34,668 nt of DNA. Origin: Opitutales bacterium. Its GTDB lineage: Bacteria; Verrucomicrobiota; Verrucomicrobiia; Opitutales; JAFGAQ01. The stretch lies in NCBI GenBank assembly GCA_016933595.1, contig JAFGAQ010000060.1:1-34668 (forward strand), given 5' to 3'. The notes beneath the pieces are model-generated. The model did no database searches and was not told where the DNA came from. It was given only the letters and a program-made list of their open reading frames with translations. The translations under genes were made by a program, and so were the position numbers. Of the stretch, positions 21,410 to 29,892 are shown in pieces. Within the stretch, counting starts at the first letter, position 1, and each line of letters starts with the position of its first letter.

Positions 21410-22156
21410 TTATTCTTGGACCTCACCTGAAATTGAGGTGCAATCCTCAAAATCCCGGTACATGTCAAGGTTGCTAGCGTTGAATTCAATTTTCACTTTG
21501 CAAGCCAATTCCCGGATATCCCTGCATAGAAACCGGGTCACGCGATAGGAATTGTCGTTCCTCTTCTCCACTTCGAAACCAACCAGCAAATGGATCGCAT
21601 CTTCCAATACTTTGGGATCGGGGCTATTCGACAAATAGAAAGCCCGGTGCGATGATGTCCGGCTCTGAGCCGAATAGGTCTTCACCTCAAGATAGTATGC
21701 CTGCCCCTCCACTTTGACCCTCAAATCCGGATAACCGGAACGTTGCGTCCTACCGGATCGGGTCTTTGGCAAAGCAGCCGATATACCATACACCCGAAAC
21801 GCTTCCATCAGGCAATCTTCAACCTTTGTGCTGATCTCATTCATTCGATCAGCCGAGCAACCACTTTGATTAAATGTCTCAGCCCCGCGGCGAATGACCT
21901 CGCGGAATTTGTCGCGATGCTGTCCATCCCATGGCAAGACACGCTTTCCGAAGGCGTTTTCCACTATGGTTTCGAGCGACAAACGGGCGTCCCGATGTCC
22001 CGTCCCAAAGAGCATATCCTGCACTTCCCCACTGTTTCCACAAAGATACGGGAGCGGTAATCCAGCCAAACCTACACCTGCGACAAGGAAAGCCTTACGA
22101 CACCGCAGCATCCAACACCCGAGCCGCCAGACCCCCCTACGATTGGACTCATTCAT
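21410..22156 (-). CDS. Uncharacterised protein with PD-(D/E)XK-like nuclease motif and N-terminal hydrophobic segment
   Basis: 248 aa; GYPDLRVKVEGQAYYLEVKTYSAQ resembles PD-X(10)-ExK; N-terminal KAFLVAGVGLAGLPLPYL hydrophobic stretch. Family not recognised; call from motif only. Confidence 0.55.
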   Translation of the reverse strand: MNESNRRGVWRLGCWMLRCRKAFLVAGVGLAGLPLPYLCGNSGEVQDMLFGTGHRDARLSLETIVENAFGKRVLPWDGQHRDKFREVIRRGAETFNQSGCSADRMNEISTKVEDCLMEAFRVYGISAALPKTRSGRTQRSGYPDLRVKVEGQAYYLEVKTYSAQSRTSSHRAFYLSNSPDPKVLEDAIHLLVGFEVEKRNDNSYRVTRFLCRDIRELACKVKIEFNASNLDMYRDFEDCTSISGEVQE

Positions 22157-22165
22157 GCTGGTTTA

Positions 22166-22789
22166 TCATGGTTCGGACACAGGAAAGCGATGTCCAACCG
22201 GAAGACCCGATGGTCCTGCATAGAACAGGTCCCCCACCGTTGCACGCGCAACATGGTGAACCTGATCCGTCAATTGATTCAATATCTGTTCAACCAAGGC
22301 CTCAATCAAACCGGATGAACCCGACTCGGCGCGGTGCGCACTGCCCTCCCATAACAGCTGACCCGTCCTTATGTCGACCAGACTTGCGCGGATTCCCACC
22401 TCAACCTGGCTCGCGAAAACCATGTATTTCGACCCATACCGCTCTACCACAAGATACATAACCGCATCCGCCCCGAAAACTTCCCCAAGCTTGTCCAAAG
22501 GGATCCCATGCATCTCATCGGGTACCGTCACCCCATTCTCCTTCATGATCCGGTCAACAACGGCCACAGGATACACATAGTATCCCAATTCACAAAGTGG
22601 CTGAGCGCACATTGCCAACACATCATACGGCGCCTCAATATCCGCGCTGTGGTTAACCGGAGGCAAAACCAGGATCGACCTCGGTTGAAGTTCATAGAAC
22701 AGTGTCATGTCCCGTGGCGGAACAGTCGAACACCCTGCCACAACCAACAGAAATACGCTTGCACACGGAACTGCCCAACGAAATTTCAT
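22166..22789 (-). CDS. DUF799 (GNA1162-like) lipoprotein
   Basis: 207 aa; lipobox VVAGC; RSILVLPPVNHSADIEAPYDVLAMCAQPLCELGYYVYPVAVVDRIMKENGV...LGEVFGADAVMYLVVERYGSKY. Confidence 0.85.
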   Translation of the reverse strand: MKFRWAVPCASVFLLVVAGCSTVPPRDMTLFYELQPRSILVLPPVNHSADIEAPYDVLAMCAQPLCELGYYVYPVAVVDRIMKENGVTVPDEMHGIPLDKLGEVFGADAVMYLVVERYGSKYMVFASQVEVGIRASLVDIRTGQLLWEGSAHRAESGSSGLIEALVEQILNQLTDQVHHVARATVGDLFYAGPSGLPVGHRFPVSEP

Positions 22790-23166
22790 GATTCACTGTC
22801 CTTCACCACCGTAGCCAGGATGAAATCCATGAAAGCTTGCGACTCCGGGAACAGCTGCCCCTCCGTCTCAAAAGCCGATATCGCGGCATCAACCTCTCCG
22901 CTTTCAAGCAATAGCATCCCCCGGTAGGCCCAAAACCCGGGCGGAAGCGCGGCATCACTCGACTCCGCATTAAACAAATCCTGATCCAGCAGGTCCAGGA
23001 CCCGCTCCGGTGGAAACTCACCGGGACGCGTCAGATTGCCATGGACGGCGACTTCATAGTGGCCCCATTGGTACAATGACCGGTTGCTCTCACATCCGAC
23101 CATCAGCATCAGATTGGCGATTAGCCACAGTGCAACAAATCCACCGACTTTCACTCTTGGGACCAT
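22786..23166 (-). CDS. DUF4810-like lipoprotein
   Basis: 126 aa; lipobox LMVGC; SLYQWGHYEVAVHGNL and a TPR-like C-terminus, in the CsgG/DUF4810/DUF799 gene order. Confidence 0.75.
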   Translation of the reverse strand: MVPRVKVGGFVALWLIANLMLMVGCESNRSLYQWGHYEVAVHGNLTRPGEFPPERVLDLLDQDLFNAESSDAALPPGFWAYRGMLLLESGEVDAAISAFETEGQLFPESQAFMDFILATVVKDSES

Positions 23167-23828
23167 GCGCCGGAATCCAAACCATAGGCCAGCGCGTCCA
23201 CCGCTTCCCGAATCGCGAGATCCAGGACCTTGCCATTCAACGTCGAATCATAACTCGCGGTTCCTCCAAAGCCGAGAACCTCGCGGTGGCTCAGTTCATA
23301 CTCTCCAGCCCCATTCACGGAATAGACGACCTCTCCACTGATCACATCAACGACATACAGACTAACCTTGGAGTATGCGATCTGCTTGCGTCCACTCCCG
23401 ACAATCCCGAACAACTGCTGATCCCCGACTTCCTTCCGCCCAAATTCCGAGACATCACCCGTTATGGTATACCGGGCCGCCTTCAACCGCTGTTCCTGGC
23501 CCGCCAAAGCGGCCTCTCCAGAGGTCTCATCCAAGTGATCCCGATCCATCACCGCAAAACGCCCGGACTGTTGAAGATGCGTGATCAGTAAGGTCTTCGC
23601 TTGATCACCCAAGCGGTCGACTCCATCGGAAAAGACTCCCCTCATATAACTGGAACGGTTCGAAAACTGCCCCACAATGACCGATCGCTTCTGTCCGGAA
23701 TACGGCACAACAGAGGACCTGACCTGCGGAGTTTCCACAACCCGGCTGGATTCCGTCGCACACCCCAGCATAAGCATTCCCGCGATTCCCAAACACATGC
23801 TGTATAGAGCCACGCTCAGTTTCTTCAT
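23151..23828 (-). CDS. CsgG/HfaB-family lipoprotein
   Basis: 225 aa; lipobox LMLGC; VIVGQFSNRSSYMRGVFSDGVDRLGDQAKTLLITHLQQSGRFAVMDRDHLDE...YTITGDVSEFGRKE...VSLYVVDVISGEVVYSVNGAGEYE. Confidence 0.85.
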   Translation of the reverse strand: MKKLSVALYSMCLGIAGMLMLGCATESSRVVETPQVRSSVVPYSGQKRSVIVGQFSNRSSYMRGVFSDGVDRLGDQAKTLLITHLQQSGRFAVMDRDHLDETSGEAALAGQEQRLKAARYTITGDVSEFGRKEVGDQQLFGIVGSGRKQIAYSKVSLYVVDVISGEVVYSVNGAGEYELSHREVLGFGGTASYDSTLNGKVLDLAIREAVDALAYGLDSGAWSQE

Positions 23829-23932
23829 AGGATTTCCGGTTTTGCAAAGGGAAGACTTAACCCTCCCTCAATGGTAATAGATAGTGATTTGCATTCACAA
23901 TAACACGCTGACGCAAAAGAGAAAGCACAAAA

Positions 23933-23969
23933 AAGCCCGGAGGAACTCAGGTTCCATCCGGGCCAAAAA
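23933..23969 (-). terminator. Intrinsic terminator downstream of tsf
   Basis: Inverted repeat GCCCGGAGGAAC-TCAG-GTTCCATCCGGGC (one bulge), T-tract on the minus strand (GGGCTTTTTTG). Confidence 0.88.
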
Positions 23970-24011
23970 TAGAATTTCCTAACAGATTAAACGGTCGTCC
24001 TTCCGGCAAAA

Positions 24012-24605
24012 TCACTCTCCCACCTGGAAACGGACAAATCGCTTGATCATCATGTTTTCACCAAGCTTCGCGATCTGGGCAGTCAGAAGATCCTGAATCG
24101 TCTGATCCGGGTTCTTCACAAATGGCTGCTCCATCAGGCAGTAGTCACCAAAGTACTTATTGATCTTGCCTTCGATGATCTTCTGCGCTGCCTGTGCCGG
24201 CTTATCCTTTGCCTGTTCAGCCGCAATCTCGCGTTCCTTCTCCAAAATGGACTCGGGAACCTCATCCCGCTTCACATACAATGGACTCGCTGCAGCGATC
24301 TGCATGCAGATGTCCTTTGCAAAAAGACGGAATTCATCATTCTTCGCGACGAAGTCGGATTCGCAGTTGATTTCAACGAGCACACCGACCTTTCCACCAA
24401 GGTGGATATAGGACTCAACAATCCCCTCAGCGGCATTGCGCCCCGCACGTTTGGCCGCGGCAGCAACCCCACGCTTACGGAGAATCGTCATCGCTTCCTC
24501 AAAATCTCCCTTGGATTCAACCAAAGCCTTTTTGCAATCCATCAGGCCGGCTCCGGATTTTGCCCGCAGCTCGCCCACCATTTTGGCATTAATTTCTTCG
24601 CTCAT
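24012..24605 (-). CDS. tsf: Elongation factor Ts
   Basis: 197 aa; MVGELRAKSGAGLMDCKKALVESKGDFEEAMTILRKRG...EGIVESYIHLGGKVGVLVEINCESDFVAKND. Confidence 0.98.
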   Translation of the reverse strand: MSEEINAKMVGELRAKSGAGLMDCKKALVESKGDFEEAMTILRKRGVAAAAKRAGRNAAEGIVESYIHLGGKVGVLVEINCESDFVAKNDEFRLFAKDICMQIAAASPLYVKRDEVPESILEKEREIAAEQAKDKPAQAAQKIIEGKINKYFGDYCLMEQPFVKNPDQTIQDLLTAQIAKLGENMMIKRFVRFQVGE

Positions 24606-24631
24606 GTCTTACTATTATTCGAAACTTCAGA

Positions 24632-25606
24632 TCACTCGGCGGATTCGTCATCTTCCGCACGCACCACCTTCTTCTTGGAAGGCAACTTTTCAATCACCGG
24701 AGCATCCTCCGTGTCCTCGATGTCCTCTGGAGCCACAATCGGTTCAACAGCGGCCACCTCGGGTTCCTCTGCACCGATCGCATACTCGGCGGCCGGAGCC
24801 GGAGTGCTGGCTTCCTCGTTGTAGCGTTCAATACCTGCGGACAAGGTTACTCCGGAAGCGCGGTCCTCCTCGTAGGCCTCGGCCTTGAAACGTGGAGTGT
24901 AATCCCTCTGATTCATCGACACATCCCGCCTCGATACCCCGTTTTGAATCGCCTCGGAAAGCACTTCCACAATGATGCGGATCGACTTCACGGCGTCATC
25001 ATTCCCCGGGATCGGATGCGTCACCTTTGTGGGATCCGAATTCGTGTCAACAATCGCAACCACAGGAATGCCAAGCATGCGGGCTTCAGCTACCGCGATC
25101 TCCTCGTGCTTGATGTCCACAACAAACAAACACCCCGGCAGACCCTTGACTTCCTTCAAGCCTTCAAAATTACGGAGCATCCGGTCCATCTGACGACGGA
25201 TCGCAGCCGATTCCTTTTTCGGCAGCTTGGCCATCCGTCCGTCAGCTTCCATGTCCAGAAACTTCCGGTACTTGGCCAGACTGGTCTTGATCGTCGCGAA
25301 ATTGGTCAGCGTTCCACCCATCCAACGGTTGGCACAGAAAGGCATACCCGTGCTCACAGCGGTCTCACGGATCAGTTCCTTGGCTTGTTTCTTGGTGCCA
25401 ACCAACAGAATATCCTTACCGGATGCCACCAAATCCTCTACAAAACGACTGGCTTCTTCGAGCTTGTTGTAGGTCTTTTCAAGGTCAATGATGGAGATAC
25501 CATGACGATGGTCGAATACGTATGGCTTCGACTTCGGGTTCCAACGACGCAACTGATGCCCGAAGTGAACTCCGGCATCCAAGAGATCTTTTACTGTAAT
25601 ATTCAT
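24632..25606 (-). CDS. rpsB: 30S ribosomal protein S2
   Basis: MNITVKDLLDAGVHFGHQLRRWNPKSKPYVFDHRHGISIIDLEKT...CANRWMGGTLTNFATI...ARMLGIPVVAIVDTNSDPTKVTHPIPGNDDA; ATG at 25606 preferred over TTG at 25615. Extended acidic C-terminal tail. Confidence 0.97.
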   Translation of the reverse strand: MNITVKDLLDAGVHFGHQLRRWNPKSKPYVFDHRHGISIIDLEKTYNKLEEASRFVEDLVASGKDILLVGTKKQAKELIRETAVSTGMPFCANRWMGGTLTNFATIKTSLAKYRKFLDMEADGRMAKLPKKESAAIRRQMDRMLRNFEGLKEVKGLPGCLFVVDIKHEEIAVAEARMLGIPVVAIVDTNSDPTKVTHPIPGNDDAVKSIRIIVEVLSEAIQNGVSRRDVSMNQRDYTPRFKAEAYEEDRASGVTLSAGIERYNEEASTPAPAAEYAIGAEEPEVAAVEPIVAPEDIEDTEDAPVIEKLPSKKKVVRAEDDESAE

Positions 25607-25785
25607 GATGTTCAAAGCTCCCCCGGTTGAGGGAGAGAAACTATTTTCTTACGGGATGATGTTATGGTTTGAATTTTGATTCCGAACCCGAGGGCAAGCC
25701 TGCAGGCACCGGAAAAAAGGAACATAGGTGACCGCACCTTATCGGGTTTGCAAGAAAATTTTCATTCCATGCAAGCTCCATCCAT

Positions 25786-26820
25786 TCAGAAGGTCTTGAA
25801 CGTGCCTCCGGATTGCCGGACGATGCTCTGCACCCCCGCCTCACGCTTCGGTTTCATTTCAAAACCGATGAAGTGTATCCGCGCACGCTCGGGTAAACGC
25901 TCCTGCAAGCGGGCAATATCACGGGCCAGTTCATTCAAGTCCACCTCTGAGCAACGCTTCGGAAAATTCCTCCCGAAGCCCCCGTCCGATAAAATGAAAA
26001 CCACATCCGGCTCCCACGCAAAAACCTCCTCCATCACAGCTTGGACTCCATCCAGCTCCGGCTTACCCTGTTCCGACTCCACTCGCTTCCAGTGCGCAGG
26101 ACTAACGCCTCTTGTGTAAAATGAATGATCCAACCATTCCAACGCCTTCCGCTTGTTCGAGACCGTCGCCGGTATCATTTCGGCGCTGAACACCTCATAC
26201 CGCCTGATAAACTGAACCACCGAAAAAGTGGTATGCGCATTCAGACTATCAATCAACCGGGCCGTTTCTTCTTTGATTTTCTCAACGGGCACCCCCGCCC
26301 GTGAAGCCTTGTCGATAACAGATTGGGACACATCAAACGCGATCACCACCCGCTCCCCCTGATCCGAAACGCCGAAAAACGAAAGATGAGATGCTTGCTT
26401 CCCCAGTCCCGCCGCCATTCCAGCCAAACCCGCCACACCCGGAAGCTGCGAAGATGGAGGCAACATGTCCGGCGTCATCATGGGTTGAAACGCCTGATCC
26501 GCAACATCCGGCAAATCCGGCAGTCCGTGGGCGGACAGAGCATCCACCGTGATCCGCTCCATTATCAACGAAGGGCTCGCAACCTGTTCAAACGCCGACA
26601 GCGCCACCTGATGCTCAATCTCGCGCTGCGGCAGGTAAATCGTCTTGTGGGCCACAAACTCCGGCTCCTTGCGTTCAGTGGGTACAAATACGACAACAAA
26701 CACCGTGAGCATCAACACGCCGGCCTGAATCATCAAAGCCCACATCAAGGGACGGCCAATCCGCGTGCGTTGCTTCCGCCACGTCTGCAGCGAGACCGGT
26801 TCGTCATTTTGACGCTTCAT
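25786..26820 (-). CDS. Membrane-anchored VWA-domain protein
   Basis: One TM (PLMWALMIQAGVLMLTVFVVVFV), then VVIAFDVSQSVIDKAS (MIDAS DxSxS) and DVVFILSDGGFGRNF. ORF extends to 26898; ATG 26820 (MKRQNDEPVSLQ) preferred. Confidence 0.75.
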   Translation of the reverse strand: MKRQNDEPVSLQTWRKQRTRIGRPLMWALMIQAGVLMLTVFVVVFVPTERKEPEFVAHKTIYLPQREIEHQVALSAFEQVASPSLIMERITVDALSAHGLPDLPDVADQAFQPMMTPDMLPPSSQLPGVAGLAGMAAGLGKQASHLSFFGVSDQGERVVIAFDVSQSVIDKASRAGVPVEKIKEETARLIDSLNAHTTFSVVQFIRRYEVFSAEMIPATVSNKRKALEWLDHSFYTRGVSPAHWKRVESEQGKPELDGVQAVMEEVFAWEPDVVFILSDGGFGRNFPKRCSEVDLNELARDIARLQERLPERARIHFIGFEMKPKREAGVQSIVRQSGGTFKTF

Positions 26821-27028
26821 CTGATTATAAGGATACCGGGATTGGAATGGTCCGATTATCAGCAGCAAACAGCAGCCCCCGCAATTCCAAAAAGGCATTT
26901 GACCCTCCTTTCGCGTTCTGCTATCGTCTGTGTTTCACAACCGGGCATGGCGAGCCTTGCGATTCGCATTCTGTTGAAACAACATTGTTTGCCGCCGGAA
27001 AACTGTATTTCATCCAATAATTGATACG

Positions 27029-28882
27029 ATGCCAACATACCGTAGCCACACCACCACGAAGGGTAGAAACATGGCCGGAGCCCGCTCACTCTGGAGGGCA
27101 ACCGGCCTGAGTAATCAGGATCTCGAGCGCCCTATCATCGCAGTGGCCAATTCTTTCACGCAGTTCGTTCCCGGGCATGTCCACCTCAAGGACATGGGAC
27201 AACTGGTCTGTTCCGCGATTTACGAAGCGGGCGGAGTCGGACGTGAGTTCAACACCATCGCAGTGGACGATGGCATTGCCATGGGACACGGAGGAATGCT
27301 TTACAGTTTGCCCAGCCGTGATCTTATCGCGGATTCCGTCGAGTACATGTGCAACGCACACTGCGCGGATGCTCTGGTTTGTATCTCCAACTGCGACAAA
27401 ATCACACCGGGTATGCTGATGGCCTCCTTGCGCCTCAATATTCCCACGATCTTCATCACCGGCGGACCCATGGAGTCAGGGAAAGCCTCCATCAATGGCC
27501 AGACGCTTCGCCTCGACCTGATCGACTCAATGGTCGCGGCCGCAGATGATACTGTCAGCGACGACGCACTCAAACTCATCGAAAACGAGGCCTGTCCGAC
27601 CTGCGGATCCTGCTCAGGCATGTTCACGGCCAACTCGATGAACTGCTTGCTTGAAGCCATCGGTATGGCGCTTCCCGGAAACGGCTCAATCGTGGCAACC
27701 CATGAGGTACGGAAAGAGCTTTTCATGGAAGCCGGACGACAGATCGTTGAGCTAACCCGCCGCTATTACGAAAAAGATGACGCATCGGTTCTGCCACGAT
27801 CCATCTGCACCTTCGAGGCTTTTGAGAATGCGATGAGCCTGGATATAGCAATGGGTGGTTCCACCAACACAGTGCTCCATTTGCTTGCCGCCGCCCACGC
27901 TGCGGGTGTCGACTTCACGATGGACACTATCGATATGCTTTCCCGGCAAGTGCCAAACCTTTGCAAGGTCGCACCGTCCACAAACAAGTACCACATGGAG
28001 GATGTGAACCGCGCCGGTGGCATCATGGGCATCCTGGCGGAATTGGACCGGGCCGGGCTGATCCACCGCAACATACCCACCGTCCATGCTCCATCCATCG
28101 GAGACGCCATTCAACGCTGGGATATCATGACTTCGGACGATCCTCAAACAATCAAGCGCTATGGAGCCGCACCCGGACGCATCAAAACCCAACACGCTTT
28201 CAGCCAGCGCAGTCAATGGGAGTCTCTCGACAAGGACCGCAAGGAAGGATGCATCCGCTCGAAGGACTCCGCATACAGTCAGGACGGCGGACTTGCCGTG
28301 CTAAAGGGCAATCTTGCACTGGATGGATGCATCGTCAAAACCGCCGGGGTTGATGCTTCCATTCTCACCTTCAAGGGCAAGGCCATCGTCTTCGAAAGTC
28401 AGGAAGACGCGGTTGAAGGGATCATTGATGGCAAGGTTCAACCGGGGCATGTGGTTGTCATCCGTTACGAGGGCCCACGCGGCGGGCCCGGCATGCAGGA
28501 AATGCTCTATCCCACCAGCTACCTCAAATCGAGGAAACTCGATAAGGTTTGTGCACTCATCACCGATGGACGTTTCTCAGGTGGCACCAGCGGGCTTTCG
28601 ATCGGGCACGCATCCCCGGAAGCCGCATCCGGAGGAAACATCGCTCTGGTTGAAGATGGCGACCCTATCGAAATCAATATTCCAGCCCGTTCCATCCGTC
28701 TCGCCATCTCCGACGATGTGCTTTCTGTAAGACGCAAGGCAATGGTGGCCAAAGGAAACCTTGCATGGAAACCGGTCTCGCGCATCCGTCCGGTGAGCGA
28801 AGCGCTTCGCGCCTATGCGTTGATGGCACTCAGTGCCGACAAGGGAGCCGTCCGCGACCTCAACGGTCTGGTCCGACAATAA
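27029..28882 (+). CDS. ilvD: Dihydroxy-acid dehydratase
   Basis: 617 aa; [90 protein letters not shown]. Confidence 0.98.
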   Translation: MPTYRSHTTTKGRNMAGARSLWRATGLSNQDLERPIIAVANSFTQFVPGHVHLKDMGQLVCSAIYEAGGVGREFNTIAVDDGIAMGHGGMLYSLPSRDLIADSVEYMCNAHCADALVCISNCDKITPGMLMASLRLNIPTIFITGGPMESGKASINGQTLRLDLIDSMVAAADDTVSDDALKLIENEACPTCGSCSGMFTANSMNCLLEAIGMALPGNGSIVATHEVRKELFMEAGRQIVELTRRYYEKDDASVLPRSICTFEAFENAMSLDIAMGGSTNTVLHLLAAAHAAGVDFTMDTIDMLSRQVPNLCKVAPSTNKYHMEDVNRAGGIMGILAELDRAGLIHRNIPTVHAPSIGDAIQRWDIMTSDDPQTIKRYGAAPGRIKTQHAFSQRSQWESLDKDRKEGCIRSKDSAYSQDGGLAVLKGNLALDGCIVKTAGVDASILTFKGKAIVFESQEDAVEGIIDGKVQPGHVVVIRYEGPRGGPGMQEMLYPTSYLKSRKLDKVCALITDGRFSGGTSGLSIGHASPEAASGGNIALVEDGDPIEINIPARSIRLAISDDVLSVRRKAMVAKGNLAWKPVSRIRPVSEALRAYALMALSADKGAVRDLNGLVRQ

Positions 28883-28910
28883 TACCCGTCCGGAATACGG
28901 GTTCCATTTG

Positions 28911-28946
28911 GCGGCGCAATCGGCAATATTCCGTTGCGCCGCTTTT
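28911..28946 (+). terminator. Intrinsic terminator downstream of ilvD
   Basis: GCGGCGCAA-T-CGG-CAATATT-CCG-TTGCGCCGC followed by TTTTC; 9-bp plus 3-bp stem. Confidence 0.85.
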
Positions 28947-29873
28947 CTATTCAGATCGGGCGATCACCCCGTCAACCAAGCGCCGAATCTCCGCTTCAGA
29001 ATCACGGTGTCCGATCACAACCAGATATCCACCGGATACCGGAGCATCTGCCAGCGGTCGTTGATTCAACTGCCCGGGAGTCCAGTCAAAGTAGAGCATC
29101 CCGGCACCTATTCCTGCAGGCAAAAATCCTTTCGCCCGGTAAACGGATGGACCGATGGCAGTGAAAGCCGTCACCAAGGCACCGCCTTCCACATGCCGCC
29201 CCAAAAGCTTGAATTCACATGCAACATACGCGCCAGGACTAACCGGCAGAACGCCATCCGCCCACTCCGGAGGTACTGCAGGCAGCGAAAACAAGACTTT
29301 CCCGTGCGACACCCGCTCAACCGGAACATCAGGCCGGAGCGCACGGACCGCACGAATGGTTTCCTCGATCTGGTCCTCCGGGCTGATATCGCACTTATTG
29401 ATGACAACGCGGCTTGCACCCATCACCTGCGCATTCAACACCGGTAATGCTTTCTGGAGTTTGATCCACTGCCCTGGCACAACAACCGCCAGCGTCTCCC
29501 TAACCTCAAAAAATGCATCCAGTCGGCTCTCTTTCAGTAGAGTTGGCATTCCATTCGGGTCCGTCATCCCACTGGTCTCAATCACAAGCAGATCCACCTC
29601 AGCGGATCCCGCATCACGCAGTTCAACCAATTTGCGCATGTGCCGGATAAAATCTCCCGATCGGCATCGGCACAGCAAACTCCCCCCTTCCACCGTAATT
29701 AAAGGTAAGCCCGTCGACTTCAACAAAACAGGATCCACCCCTTTACTGGCAAACTCGTTAACCAGGAACACCAGTTTCTGCCCAACAAATGTCGACGCCA
29801 AATGGTTTAAAAGCGTGGTTTTGCCACTCCCAAGGAACCCACTGACCAGCAGAACCGGTATAGGATCGCTCAT
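28947..29873 (-). CDS. CobW/G3E-family P-loop GTPase
   Basis: MSDPIPVLLVSGFLGSGKTTLLNHL (Walker A), VFLVNEFASKGVDPVLL, LLVIETSGMTDPNGM, VVINKCD. The ORF extends to 30128, but that extension overlaps the upstream gene; ATG at 29873 preferred. Confidence 0.88.
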   Translation of the reverse strand: MSDPIPVLLVSGFLGSGKTTLLNHLASTFVGQKLVFLVNEFASKGVDPVLLKSTGLPLITVEGGSLLCRCRSGDFIRHMRKLVELRDAGSAEVDLLVIETSGMTDPNGMPTLLKESRLDAFFEVRETLAVVVPGQWIKLQKALPVLNAQVMGASRVVINKCDISPEDQIEETIRAVRALRPDVPVERVSHGKVLFSLPAVPPEWADGVLPVSPGAYVACEFKLLGRHVEGGALVTAFTAIGPSVYRAKGFLPAGIGAGMLYFDWTPGQLNQRPLADAPVSGGYLVVIGHRDSEAEIRRLVDGVIARSE

Positions 29874-29892
29874 TGCCGCCACTCCACTGAGA

